This document shows positions 8,932-16,111 of a DNA stretch of 64,000 bases, piece after piece. This DNA is from [Streptosporangium] indianense (GTDB lineage Bacteria; Actinomycetota; Actinomycetes; Streptomycetales; Streptomycetaceae). The notes beneath the pieces were generated by a model that was not told where the DNA came from, did no database searches, and saw nothing but the letters and a program-made list of their open reading frames with translations. The stretch is from positions 1 to 64,000 of the forward strand of contig NZ_JAKEIO010000010.1 in assembly GCF_021474405.1 (NCBI RefSeq). The letters run 5' to 3'. A program made the translations under genes and the position numbers. How positions within the stretch are numbered: the first letter of the stretch is position 1; each line of letters starts with the position of its first letter.

Positions 8932-10091
8932 TGCGAGCCCTTCGGCTTGCGCTGTTCCCAGCCCTCCGCCCAGAGGTCGAACCGGGCCTGCTGCTGGGGG
9001 AATTCCGCGGCGGCGTCGACGTCCAGCTCCACACCGAGGCCGGGGGTGTCGGAGAGGTGGAAGCAGCCGTCCTCCGGGTTCACCTGCGGGGCGCCCTTGA
9101 CCACCTTCTTGATCTCCGCGTCCGCGAAGTCGTTGAAGTGCTCCAGGATCTTGAAGTTCGGGGAGGTGAAACCGACCTGGAGCGACGCGGCGGTCAGCAC
9201 CGAACCGCCCACGTTGTGCGGAGCCACCAGCATGTAGTGCGTCTCGGCGGTCGCCGCGAGCTTCCTGGTCTCCCAGATGCCGCCGATGTGGCCGACGTCC
9301 GGCTGGATGATGTCGACGGCCTGGCTCTCGAACAGCTCCCGGAACTCGATCCGGTCGTGGATGCGCTCCCCGGTCGCGACCGGCATGTCGACCTTGGCCG
9401 CGACCTTCTCCAGCGCCTTCAGGTTCTCCGGCGGGACCGGCTCCTCCAGCCACGCCGGCTTGAAGGGCGCGAGCTCCTTGGCGAGGCGGACCGCGGTCGA
9501 CGGCGAGAACCGGCCGTGCATCTCCAGCATCAGCTCGGCCTCGGGGCCGATGGCGTCCCGGACGGCCTCGATCAGGGAGACCGCGTACAGGGTCTGCTCG
9601 TGGTCCAGCTCGTAGTGACCGGTGCCGAAGGGGTCGATCTTCAGCGCCCGGTAGCCGCGCTCCATCACGCCCTGGGCGGCCTTGTGGTAGGCCTCCGGGG
9701 TCCGCTCGGTGGTGTACCAGCCGTTGGCGTACGCCTTGACCTTGTCGGTGACCTTGCCGCCCAGCAGCTGCCAGACGGGGACCCCCAGCGCCTTGCCCTT
9801 GATGTCCCAGCAGGCCATCTCGATCACCGCGATACCGGACATGACGATCTCGCCCGCACGGCCGTAGTCGCCGTACTTCATGCGCTTGACGAGGTCCTCG
9901 ACGGCGAAGGGGTCGGAGCCGAGGACGTGGTTGGCCTCGGCCTCCCTCAGGTAGCCGAGAAGGGCGTCGGTGTGTCCCAGCATCCGGGTCTCGCCGACTC
10001 CGGTGATCCCCTCGTCGGTGTGCACCTGGACGTACGTCAGGTTGCGCCACGGCGTCCCGACCACGTGTGTGCTGATTCCGGTGATGCGCAC
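8928..10091 (-). CDS. Enolase-superfamily sugar-acid dehydratase (mandelate racemase group, galactonate dehydratase-like)
   Basis: 387 residues. N-terminal capping domain (about 1-125) followed by the barrel. Metal ligands expected of the superfamily are visible: Glu190 in LEMHGR, Glu216/217 in WLEEP, and Glu242 in ATGER. His192 next to the first ligand and His292 in APHNVGG resemble the acid/base histidines of D-galactonate and related aldonate dehydratases; Asp265 lies in QPDVGHIGG. Such enzymes remove water from an aldonate to give a 2-keto-3-deoxy acid. First gene of a two-gene unit with the zinc dehydrogenase (4-nt overlap). Upstream inverted repeats at 10184-10204 and 10261-10281 are candidate operators. 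Specificity (galactonate, fuconate, arabinonate) cannot be settled from motifs. Confidence 0.85.
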   Translation of the reverse strand: MRITGISTHVVGTPWRNLTYVQVHTDEGITGVGETRMLGHTDALLGYLREAEANHVLGSDPFAVEDLVKRMKYGDYGRAGEIVMSGIAVIEMACWDIKGKALGVPVWQLLGGKVTDKVKAYANGWYTTERTPEAYHKAAQGVMERGYRALKIDPFGTGHYELDHEQTLYAVSLIEAVRDAIGPEAELMLEMHGRFSPSTAVRLAKELAPFKPAWLEEPVPPENLKALEKVAAKVDMPVATGERIHDRIEFRELFESQAVDIIQPDVGHIGGIWETRKLAATAETHYMLVAPHNVGGSVLTAASLQVGFTSPNFKILEHFNDFADAEIKKVVKGAPQVNPEDGCFHLSDTPGLGVELDVDAAAEFPQQQARFDLWAEGWEQRKPKGSQ

Positions 10092-10183
10092 GGCGGTTGT
10101 CCCTCGCAGCTTCGTCGGCTCGGTTCTTCTCAGTCTGTTCCGTCAGCGTCCCGCACGCGTCCCGGCGCCTCGGCTTGTTCGAG

Positions 10184-10204
10184 ATTTCGGCACACGTTCG
10201 AAAT
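10184..10204. promoter_or_regulatory. Inverted repeat upstream of the dehydratase gene
   Basis: ATTTCG (10184-10189) and CGAAAT (10199-10204) form an inverted repeat with a 9-nt spacer, about 93 nt before the dehydratase start. The TTCGAA core resembles the repeat at 10261-10281. Candidate operator; the regulator is unknown. Confidence 0.35.
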
Positions 10205-10260
10205 GCTGGCGTGACAGTAAGGATCGGGCGTGGGGGGTGTCAATGGGTCGCGCGCATAAC

Positions 10261-10281
10261 GGTTTCGACAGTTTCGAAACC
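10261..10281. promoter_or_regulatory. Perfect 8-5-8 inverted repeat between divergent genes
   Basis: GGTTTCGA (10261-10268) and TCGAAACC (10274-10281) are exact inverted copies with a 5-nt spacer. They sit in the 270-nt region between the divergent dehydratase and SCO2400-type genes. Low GC relative to surroundings and perfect symmetry suggest a repressor site. Confidence 0.45.
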
Positions 10282-10361
10282 ACTCGGGCGCCGGGTCCCT
10301 ACAGAACCTTCACAGCGGGATCTAGGAACGTGACCGGCGCGGAACTTAATCTTCCGGCGTC

Positions 10362-11333
10362 ATGGACTACTGCGACCCGTGCCGACGGCACCTCAACGGC
10401 GCCCTCGCCTGCCCGGGGTGCGGCACCTCCGTCCAAACGCTGCGCCGACGCGATGCGGTGCACGCCGGGCACGGCGGCGACCCGTACGGCGAGGACCGCG
10501 GGTTGCGCGGCGACGGAGAGGGCCGCGACGCGTACGGAGAGGACCGTGACGCGTACGGAGAGGGTCGCGACGCGTACGGAGAGGGTCGCGACGCGTTCGG
10601 AGAGGGTCGCGACGCGTACGGCCACGGCGATGACGATGAGGCGTACAGCCACGGCGATGACGGTGAGGCGTACAGCCACGGCGATGGCGATGACGCCTAC
10701 AGCCACGGCGACGATGACGATGACGATGACGAGGGTGACGGCGACGGTGAGCCCGTGGGGCGTGCGGCCCGGCGGCGTGGGCGTGGGCGTGGCTCGGCCG
10801 CCGACGGTCCGGGCGGGTCGAGCCGGCGTGACCGCAAGGCCGCGGCCCACCGTCGGCGTCGGCGCCGGACCCTGTTCGTGGCCGCCGGATTCGTGCTGGC
10901 GGCCGGGGGCCTGAGCCTCGCGGAACTCGGCATGGACGCCCCCAGTTCGACACCCAGGCCGGCCGCCGCCGGGGGCGAGTCGGCCGACGGGGACGCCGCA
11001 CCGGAGGCCGGAGAGCCGGGCCGTGACGCGGACCGCAAGGGTGCGGACGCCGAGGGCCCGTCAGGCTCCGCTTCACCGACGGCGTCTGACTCGCCGTCCG
11101 CTTCCCCATCACCGAAGGGCGAGAAGTCGGAGTCCCCGGACGGCGACGAACCGTCGAAAGGCCCCGAGTCGGCGGCGGGGGATGCCCCCACCGGCCCGGC
11201 ACCGTCTCCCACGGCCGCCCCGCCGACCTCCGGCCCGGGCCCCGAACCGACCTCGGAACCGACCACCCGCGCCCCGGAACCGGAACCCTCCGCTTCCGAG
11301 CCGTGCACGCGCTTCCTCTGGTGGTGCGCCTAA
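10362..11333 (+). CDS. SCO2400-type membrane protein: zinc-ribbon head, acidic repeats, one TM, Ser/Pro tail
   Basis: 323 residues. The N-terminus has CDPCRRHLNGALACPGCG with four cysteines (C4, C7, C17, C20), a zinc-ribbon-like knuckle. Residues about 53-87 are five tandem heptads of the form EGRDAYG, followed by three looser repeats built on AYSHGD and a run of Asp (about 120-128). A basic stretch (HRRRRRRT) precedes a single membrane segment near residues 169-188. The remaining 130 residues are Ser/Pro/Glu-rich and presumably extracellular, ending in a Cys-containing tail (EPCTRFLWWCA). The layout matches the Streptomyces SCO2400 family, named from memory; function unknown. It is divergent from the sugar cluster. 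The repeat count should differ between strains. Confidence 0.75.
   Translation: MDYCDPCRRHLNGALACPGCGTSVQTLRRRDAVHAGHGGDPYGEDRGLRGDGEGRDAYGEDRDAYGEGRDAYGEGRDAFGEGRDAYGHGDDDEAYSHGDDGEAYSHGDGDDAYSHGDDDDDDDEGDGDGEPVGRAARRRGRGRGSAADGPGGSSRRDRKAAAHRRRRRRTLFVAAGFVLAAGGLSLAELGMDAPSSTPRPAAAGGESADGDAAPEAGEPGRDADRKGADAEGPSGSASPTASDSPSASPSPKGEKSESPDGDEPSKGPESAAGDAPTGPAPSPTAAPPTSGPGPEPTSEPTTRAPEPEPSASEPCTRFLWWCA
10518..10622 (+). repeat. Five tandem 21-bp repeats inside the SCO2400-type gene
   Basis: Units start at 10518, 10539, 10560, 10581 and 10602, each encoding EGRDAYG or a one-residue variant (EDRDAYG, EGRDAFG). Near-identity at DNA level indicates recent duplication by slippage. About 25 nt downstream a second 27-30 nt period (gcgtacagccacggcgat) repeats three times. 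Confidence 0.9.
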
Positions 11334-11576
11334 CACCGGCGGACCGCTGCCGCTCTTCCCGCCCGGGGTCCCGGGACCGTCAGGGGGCCCCGCCCCGCGA
11401 CGGCACCGTTCGCGTTCGCGACGCCCGGGGCGGTCCGCGGCGCCCCGTTCGCGAACCGCAGCAGTACGGCCGCCTCCGCCCGCAGCCGAGCGGCACGGTC
11501 GGCGTGGGCGGGGGGCGGTCAACCACGCTGCCGCCTGGTCCGCTGAGCCCCCTCAAGGTCCCTGCGCCGGCCCGCC

Positions 11577-12026
11577 TCAGCCCAGCATGCGCCGCAGTGT
11601 GTCCCGCAACGCCACCCGCTCCTCCTCGGAGAGCCCGGCCAGGGGCTCGCGGGCGAACCGCAGCGTCTCCCGCAGGCTCCGGGCCACCTTGCGCCCCTCC
11701 GCCGTCGCCGCCGCCACCTTCACCCGGCGGTCGGCGGGAGCCGGCTGCCGCTCGACCAGGCCCCGGGCCTCCAGCCGGTCCACGATCCCCGTGACGTTGG
11801 ACGGCTCGCACTTCAGCTGCTGGGCCAGCCTCCGCATCGGCAGCGGTTCGAGGCACAGCAGGCTGAGCAGCCGTGCCTGCGCGCCGGTGAGCGAGTGCTC
11901 CGCCGCCGCCGACTCGTAGTCCTCGTGGAACCGCGCCACGACCTCCCCGATCAGCTCGACGACCTCGAGGGTCAGCGGATCCGGGTGTCTGCTCATGTCC
12001 TGGGGTGTCGATGGGGTGGAGGCCAT
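11577..12026 (-). CDS. MarR-family transcriptional regulator
   Basis: 149 residues from ATG at 12026; an in-frame ATG at 11996 is an alternative. The winged helix-turn-helix reads LTGAQARLLSLLCLEPLPMRRLAQQLKCEPSNVTGIVDRLEARGLVERQ in successive pieces, with the wing RRVKVAAATAEG. MarR proteins bind palindromes as dimers and usually repress a divergent oxidoreductase or efflux gene. Here the divergent neighbour is the MDR oxidoreductase at 12123, and two palindromes lie in the 96-nt gap (12056-12070 and 12079-12097). Autoregulation and control of the neighbour are inferred. No cysteine is placed as in OhrR, so thiol oxidation sensing is not evident. Confidence 0.88.
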   Translation of the reverse strand: MASTPSTPQDMSRHPDPLTLEVVELIGEVVARFHEDYESAAAEHSLTGAQARLLSLLCLEPLPMRRLAQQLKCEPSNVTGIVDRLEARGLVERQPAPADRRVKVAAATAEGRKVARSLRETLRFAREPLAGLSEEERVALRDTLRRMLG

Positions 12027-12055
12027 GGCTTCGAGGGTACCCGGTTATTTGACAA

Positions 12056-12070
12056 CCTGAAATTTTCAGG
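12056..12070. promoter_or_regulatory. MarR-type operator 1
   Basis: CCTGAAA and TTTCAGG form a perfect 7-1-7 palindrome, 2 nt downstream of a TTGACA-like hexamer at 12049-12054 that could be the -35 of the oxidoreductase promoter. Binding here should block that promoter. Confidence 0.55.
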
Positions 12071-12078
12071 AGCATGGT

Positions 12079-12097
12079 TGTTTCAGGTACTGAAACA
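12079..12097. promoter_or_regulatory. MarR-type operator 2
   Basis: TGTTTCA (12079-12085) and TGAAACA (12091-12097) are exact inverted copies 5 nt apart. The shared TTTCAG/CTGAAA core with operator 1, 23 nt away, suggests two dimers binding side by side. Confidence 0.55.
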
Positions 12098-12122
12098 TCG
12101 AGTCAGTGAGGTAAGGCGCACC

Positions 12123-13145
12123 ATGACCGACACCCCCGCCCTCCCCGCCGTCAGCCGCGAGTGGCACCTGGCGAGCCGTCCCGTCGGCTGGCCCAAGCCC
12201 GAGGACTTCGCCTTTGTCGAGGTGGACGTACCGCAGCCGGGCGAGGGCCAGGTCCTCGTCCGGAACAAGTACCTCTCCGTGGACCCGTACATGCGAGGCC
12301 GCATGAGCGACGCGAAGTCCTATGTCGCCCCCTTCGAGATCGGCAAGGTCATGCAGGGCGGCGCCGTCGGCGAGGTCGTGGCCTCGAATGCCGAGGGGCT
12401 GTCCGTCGGGGACCACGTGCTGCACTTCTTCGGGTGGCGTGAGTACGCCGTCGTCGACGCCAAGAACGCCGTGAAGGTGGACCCGGACGCCGCGCCGCTG
12501 TCGACGTACCTCGGTGTGCTTGGCATGACCGGCCTCACCGCCTACGCGGGCCTGCTGCGGACCGCCGCCTTCAAGGAGGGCGACGCCGTCTTCGTGTCCG
12601 GTGCCGCCGGTGCCGTGGGCGGCCAGGTCGGCCAGATCGCCAAGCTGAAGGGCGCCTCGCGGGTCATCGGCTCCGCCGGCTCGGACGAGAAGGTGAAGCT
12701 CCTCAAGGAGGAGTACGGCTTCGACGCCGCCTTCAACTACAAGGACGGGCCCGTCGCCGAGCAGCTGCGCGCAGCCGCCCCCGACGGCATCGACGTCTAC
12801 TTCGACAATGTCGGCGGTGACCACCTGGAGGCGGCCATCGGCTCGCTCAACCAGGGCGGCCGGATCGCCGTCTGCGGCATGATCTCCGTCTACAACAACA
12901 CCGAGCCCGCCCCGGGCCCGAGGAACCTCGCCCGCCTGATCGCGACCCGCGGCCGCATCGAGGGCTTCCTGGTCGGGGACCACTACGACCTTCAGCCGCA
13001 GTTCGTGCAGGAGGTCGCCCCCTGGGTCGCCTCCGGCGAGCTGAAGTACCGCGAGACCGTCGTCGAGGGCATCGAGAACAACGTGGAGGCGTTCCTGGGT
13101 GTTCTGCGCGGCGACAACACCGGGAAGATGATCGTCAAGCTCTGA
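12123..13145 (+). CDS. NADP-dependent MDR oxidoreductase (PTGR/CurA/alkenal reductase type)
   Basis: 340 residues from ATG at 12123. The protein is a zinc-free medium-chain dehydrogenase: N-terminal GroES-like domain (VRNKYLSVDPYMRGRM), then a Rossmann fold VFVSGAAGAVGGQVGQIAKL with the AxxGxxG variant of NADPH-binding enzymes, and FDNVGGDHLEAA. This subgroup reduces alpha,beta-unsaturated ketones and aldehydes or quinones. It sits divergently from a MarR regulator with two palindromic sites between, so an inducible detoxification role is likely. A TTGACA-like hexamer at 12049 and a purine-rich GGTAAGG before the start support expression from the gap. Confidence 0.9.
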   Translation: MTDTPALPAVSREWHLASRPVGWPKPEDFAFVEVDVPQPGEGQVLVRNKYLSVDPYMRGRMSDAKSYVAPFEIGKVMQGGAVGEVVASNAEGLSVGDHVLHFFGWREYAVVDAKNAVKVDPDAAPLSTYLGVLGMTGLTAYAGLLRTAAFKEGDAVFVSGAAGAVGGQVGQIAKLKGASRVIGSAGSDEKVKLLKEEYGFDAAFNYKDGPVAEQLRAAAPDGIDVYFDNVGGDHLEAAIGSLNQGGRIAVCGMISVYNNTEPAPGPRNLARLIATRGRIEGFLVGDHYDLQPQFVQEVAPWVASGELKYRETVVEGIENNVEAFLGVLRGDNTGKMIVKL

Positions 13146-13241
13146 CGCCTTCCGGCATGATTCCGGCATGCGGTAACTTGTTTCCGAATCCGTCCCGGCC
13201 CGGGCGCGAGCCGCGGCGGACGACCTAAGGAACACCACCGC

Positions 13242-13661
13242 ATGCCGATCCAGCAGTCCGACGTCCTGTACACCGCCGTCGCCACCGCCGAGAACGGGCG
13301 CGACGGCCGGGTCGCCACCGACGACGGCAGGCTCGACGTCGTCGTCAACCCGCCGAAGGAGATGGGCGGGAGCGGCGCCGGCACCAATCCGGAGCAGCTG
13401 TTCGCCGCCGGGTACAGCGCCTGCTTCCAGGGGGCTCTCGGTGTCGTCGCCCGTCAGGAGGGGGCCGACCTCTCCGGTTCGACCGTGACCGCGAAGGTCG
13501 GCCTCGGCAAGAACGGGGACGGCTTCGGGATCATCGTCGAGATCTCGGCGGACATCCCGAAGACGGACCGGGGAACCGCCCGGTCCCTTATCGAGAAGGC
13601 CCACGAGGTCTGCCCGTACTCGAAGGCGACCCGCGGCAACATCACCGTGACGCTGGTCTGA
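13242..13661 (+). CDS. ohr: Organic hydroperoxide resistance protein Ohr (OsmC family)
   Basis: 139 residues, the usual Ohr length. Peroxidatic cysteine lies in SACFQGAL and the resolving cysteine in VCPYSKATR, with the Ohr/OsmC phrases NPPKEMGGSGAGTNPEQLFAAGYS in the N-terminal half. Ohr reduces organic hydroperoxides using lipoylated partners. Start ATG at 13242 has AAGGA upstream. It follows the oxidoreductase by 96 nt on the same strand. Ohr genes are often next to a MarR-family OhrR; the MarR gene two genes upstream could in principle fill that role, but its obvious operators face the oxidoreductase. Confidence 0.93.
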   Translation: MPIQQSDVLYTAVATAENGRDGRVATDDGRLDVVVNPPKEMGGSGAGTNPEQLFAAGYSACFQGALGVVARQEGADLSGSTVTAKVGLGKNGDGFGIIVEISADIPKTDRGTARSLIEKAHEVCPYSKATRGNITVTLV

Positions 13662-13680
13662 CCACGCTCGTTGCGTACGC

Positions 13681-13715
13681 GGAGGCCGCACCCTTGGACG
13701 TGGGGTGCGGCCTCC
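13681..13715. terminator. Bidirectional terminator between ohr and the esterase gene
   Basis: Perfect 13-bp arms 13681-13693 and 13703-13715 with a 9-nt loop, between two convergent genes. Confidence 0.75.
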
Positions 13716-13758
13716 ACCCTTGCCCGGGCCCCCGGGGAGCCAGGCACCCCCGGCCCCC

Positions 13759-14907
13759 TCACCGGAGAGCCAGCGCCGCCGCGTGCACCGAGCGGGCCAG
13801 TCGGTCGTTCTCCGGGGCCGCACCGCCCGGGAAGGCGAACCGCCGGCGCGTGTAGCCGTAGGCGAGGCCGCTCCACGGGTCCGCGAAGGCCTGGGAGCCA
13901 CCCGCGCCGCTGTGCCCGATCGTCCCGGCCCCGAGGAACGGGTGCCACGTGTCAGCCGTCGTCTGGAAGCCCAGCCCGAACGACTTGTGGGCCCGGGCCA
14001 CCAGGTCGTAGCCGACCGAGTGGAACTGCCCGAACTCCGCGACGGTGTCCGGTTTCAGCAGCGCCGGCTGTTCGCCCATGCCGCTGATCGCCGCCGCGTA
14101 CATCCCCGCCAGGCCCCGCGCGGACGCCACCCCGCCCACCGACGCCGGGCCCTTCGCCCGGATCAGCGGCGTGTTGGGGAGACAGGCGAGGTCGGTCGGC
14201 TCCGGCGTGTTGCGGTTGAACGCGATGGAGGCCAGCGAGTGCGGGCCCGTGGGCGTGGCGTCGAGCACGGCCCGCTGCTCGGGGGTCGGTTCCATCGGCT
14301 GGGTGGTGCGGAAGCGCGGCTCCCCGGACGCGGGCAGACCGAGGTGGAAGTCCAGCCCGTACGGGGCCCTGATCCGCTCCTGGTAGACCTCCTGGAGCGG
14401 GCGGCCGGTCGCCCGGCGTACGACCTCGCCGACCAGGGCGCCGGCGACCAGCGCGTGGTAGCCGAAGGCCGTACCGGGGCGCCAGAACGGCCGCTGGTCG
14501 GCGAGGCGCTCGGCGAGCTGGCGGTCGTCTGCCAGCTCCGCGAGCGTGAAGCCGGTGTCCGTGCCGACCACCCCCGCCCGGTGCGCCAGCAGGTCCCGCA
14601 GCGTCAGGGCGCCCTTGCCCTCGGCCGCGAACTCCGGCCAGTAGTACGTCACCTTGCGGTCCAGTTCGAGCGTGCCGTCCTGGACGAGCAGAGCCACGAC
14701 CAGGTAAGCGGCGCCCTTCGTGGACGAGAACACACCGTAGAGGGCGTCGGCGTCGGTCCCCGCCCACAGGTCGACGACCTTCCGGCCGCGGACGTAGGCG
14801 CACAGCTGCCCCTCGTAGTCGGCCCGCTCTCCCGCGACGAACGCGGCGAACTCCTCGCGCACCGCCTCGAAACCGTCCGCCACACTGCCGTGGATCTCCT
14901 GCGTCAT
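13759..14907 (-). CDS. Serine beta-lactamase-fold esterase (EstB/class C-like)
   Basis: 382 residues from ATG at 14907 with AAGGAGAG 5 nt upstream. The SxxK motif is SSTK (Ser61-Lys64), the second-element tyrosine lies in FGYHALVAG, and the third element reads GHSGAGGSQAF near the C-terminus. This arrangement matches family VIII carboxylesterases and class C-like serine hydrolases rather than true beta-lactamases. No signal peptide is seen, so a cytoplasmic hydrolase is expected. Tyr is followed by HA rather than the xN of AmpC, which argues against beta-lactamase activity. Substrate unknown. Convergent with ohr through a shared terminator. Confidence 0.85.
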   Translation of the reverse strand: MTQEIHGSVADGFEAVREEFAAFVAGERADYEGQLCAYVRGRKVVDLWAGTDADALYGVFSSTKGAAYLVVALLVQDGTLELDRKVTYYWPEFAAEGKGALTLRDLLAHRAGVVGTDTGFTLAELADDRQLAERLADQRPFWRPGTAFGYHALVAGALVGEVVRRATGRPLQEVYQERIRAPYGLDFHLGLPASGEPRFRTTQPMEPTPEQRAVLDATPTGPHSLASIAFNRNTPEPTDLACLPNTPLIRAKGPASVGGVASARGLAGMYAAAISGMGEQPALLKPDTVAEFGQFHSVGYDLVARAHKSFGLGFQTTADTWHPFLGAGTIGHSGAGGSQAFADPWSGLAYGYTRRRFAFPGGAAPENDRLARSVHAAALALR

Positions 14908-15283
14908 CCGCTCTCCTTGACTGAAGCGCTCTGTGCCCCTGCGATCATTTCCCCTGCCACCTGCGGGAATTCCCCCTCGGAAGGGTCCGGGAAGAGTGGT
15001 TCGACGCCGCATCGGCGAGGGTGCCGGTGCCGGGGAGGGCGGCGATCGGCGACGGTCTCGCAGGAACGGTTCTCGTGGTGCGCACGCCTACCTCCTCCTG
15101 GGGCTTGTCGAGATCGGTACGGCACGGCGCACCGGTTCGACTCAACGGCACGACGAGCGCGTCGGCGTCCCCGGCGACCCGGACGGCCCGCCCCGGCGCG
15201 TCCGGCCTGACCTGCGCGGCCTGTGACAGCGGTGTGACCGGAGCGCGTCAAGCACGCGACACGGGCCCGGATAGGGTTTCCCC
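14908..15283. other. 376-nt divergent intergenic region, no gene seen
   Basis: Lies between the start of the esterase gene and the start of the EI24 gene. Short frames here have no start site or family-like sequence. A TAGGGT hexamer at 15272-15277 lies 6 nt before the EI24 start codon and could be a -10 element of a leaderless transcript. The remainder shows no clear structure. Confidence 0.5.
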
Positions 15284-16111
15284 ATGCGCGATCTAGGGAC
15301 GGGTTTCCGGTACCTCCTGAAGGGCCAGCGATGGGTGGCCCGGCACGGCAGAAGCCTCGGCTTCGGGCTGCTCCCGGGGCTGATCACCCTCGTCCTGTAC
15401 GCGGCGGCGCTCGTGGCGCTGGCGCTGTGGGGCGAGGACGCCGTCACCTGGGCGACGCCCTTCGCCGACGACTGGTCCAGCCCGTGGCTCGCCCTCTTCC
15501 GCGGCTTCCTCACCGCCGTGCTGTTCGCCCTCGCCCTGCTCCTCGCCGTCGTGACCTTCACCGCGGTGACCCTGCTGATCGGGCAGCCCTTCTACGAGAA
15601 CCTCTCGGAGAGGGTCGACCGGGACGTCTCCCCGGACGGGCACGCCCCCGAGTCGGGGCTGCCGCTCTGGCGCGAACTGTGGATCTCCGCCCGGGACAGC
15701 CTCCGGATCGTGGTGCGGGCCGCCCTGTGGGGGGTGCTGCTCTTCGCGTGCGGTTTCCTCCCGGTGGTCGGGCAGACGGCCGTCCCGGTGATCGGGTTCT
15801 TCGTCACCGGGTTCTTCCTCACCGAGGAACTGACCGCCGTCGCCCTCCAGCGCCGCAGCGTCGAACTGCGCACCCGTCTCACCCTGCTGCGCTCCCGCAA
15901 GACCCTCGTCTGGGGCTTCGGCACGCCGCTCGCCGTGGCGTTCCTGGTGCCGGTCGTCGCGGTGTTCCTGATGCCGGGCGCGGTGGCGGGCGCCACCCTC
16001 ATGGCACGTGACCTGCTGGGCGAGGACATCCGTGAGGGCGGCGAGGAGGACGACCAGGCGGTCACGACGCTTCCGCAGCCACCCTCAGAATGGCCCTCAC
16101 CTGGGCGATGA
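15284..16111 (+). CDS. EI24-domain membrane protein (CysZ-like)
   Basis: 275 residues with about five hydrophobic segments: LGFGLLPGLITLVLYAAALV, the double stretch around residues 65-100, two adjacent segments near 145-185, and one near 210-240. The motif LLIGQPFYENLSERVD and the N-terminal GFRYLLKGQRWV are typical of EI24/CysZ proteins, some of which transport sulfate. The last 25 residues are acidic and Pro-rich. No sulfur-metabolism neighbour supports sulfate transport here. A -10-like TAGGGT just before the ATG and lack of a Shine-Dalgarno suggest leaderless translation. Its 3' end overlaps the convergent C15-like gene by 50 nt. Confidence 0.85.
   Translation: MRDLGTGFRYLLKGQRWVARHGRSLGFGLLPGLITLVLYAAALVALALWGEDAVTWATPFADDWSSPWLALFRGFLTAVLFALALLLAVVTFTAVTLLIGQPFYENLSERVDRDVSPDGHAPESGLPLWRELWISARDSLRIVVRAALWGVLLFACGFLPVVGQTAVPVIGFFVTGFFLTEELTAVALQRRSVELRTRLTLLRSRKTLVWGFGTPLAVAFLVPVVAVFLMPGAVAGATLMARDLLGEDIREGGEEDDQAVTTLPQPPSEWPSPGR

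Noticed and set aside
11334-11576. Continuation of the SCO2400-type gene by frameshift
   Set aside because: Proline-rich reading after 11333 in another frame is compatible with ordinary GC-rich noncoding DNA; the natural C-terminus ...WWCA looks complete.
14908-15283. Small plus- and minus-strand frames of 60-115 codons in the gap before the EI24 gene
   Set aside because: They overlap one another on both strands, lack ribosome sites, and show no recognisable motif.
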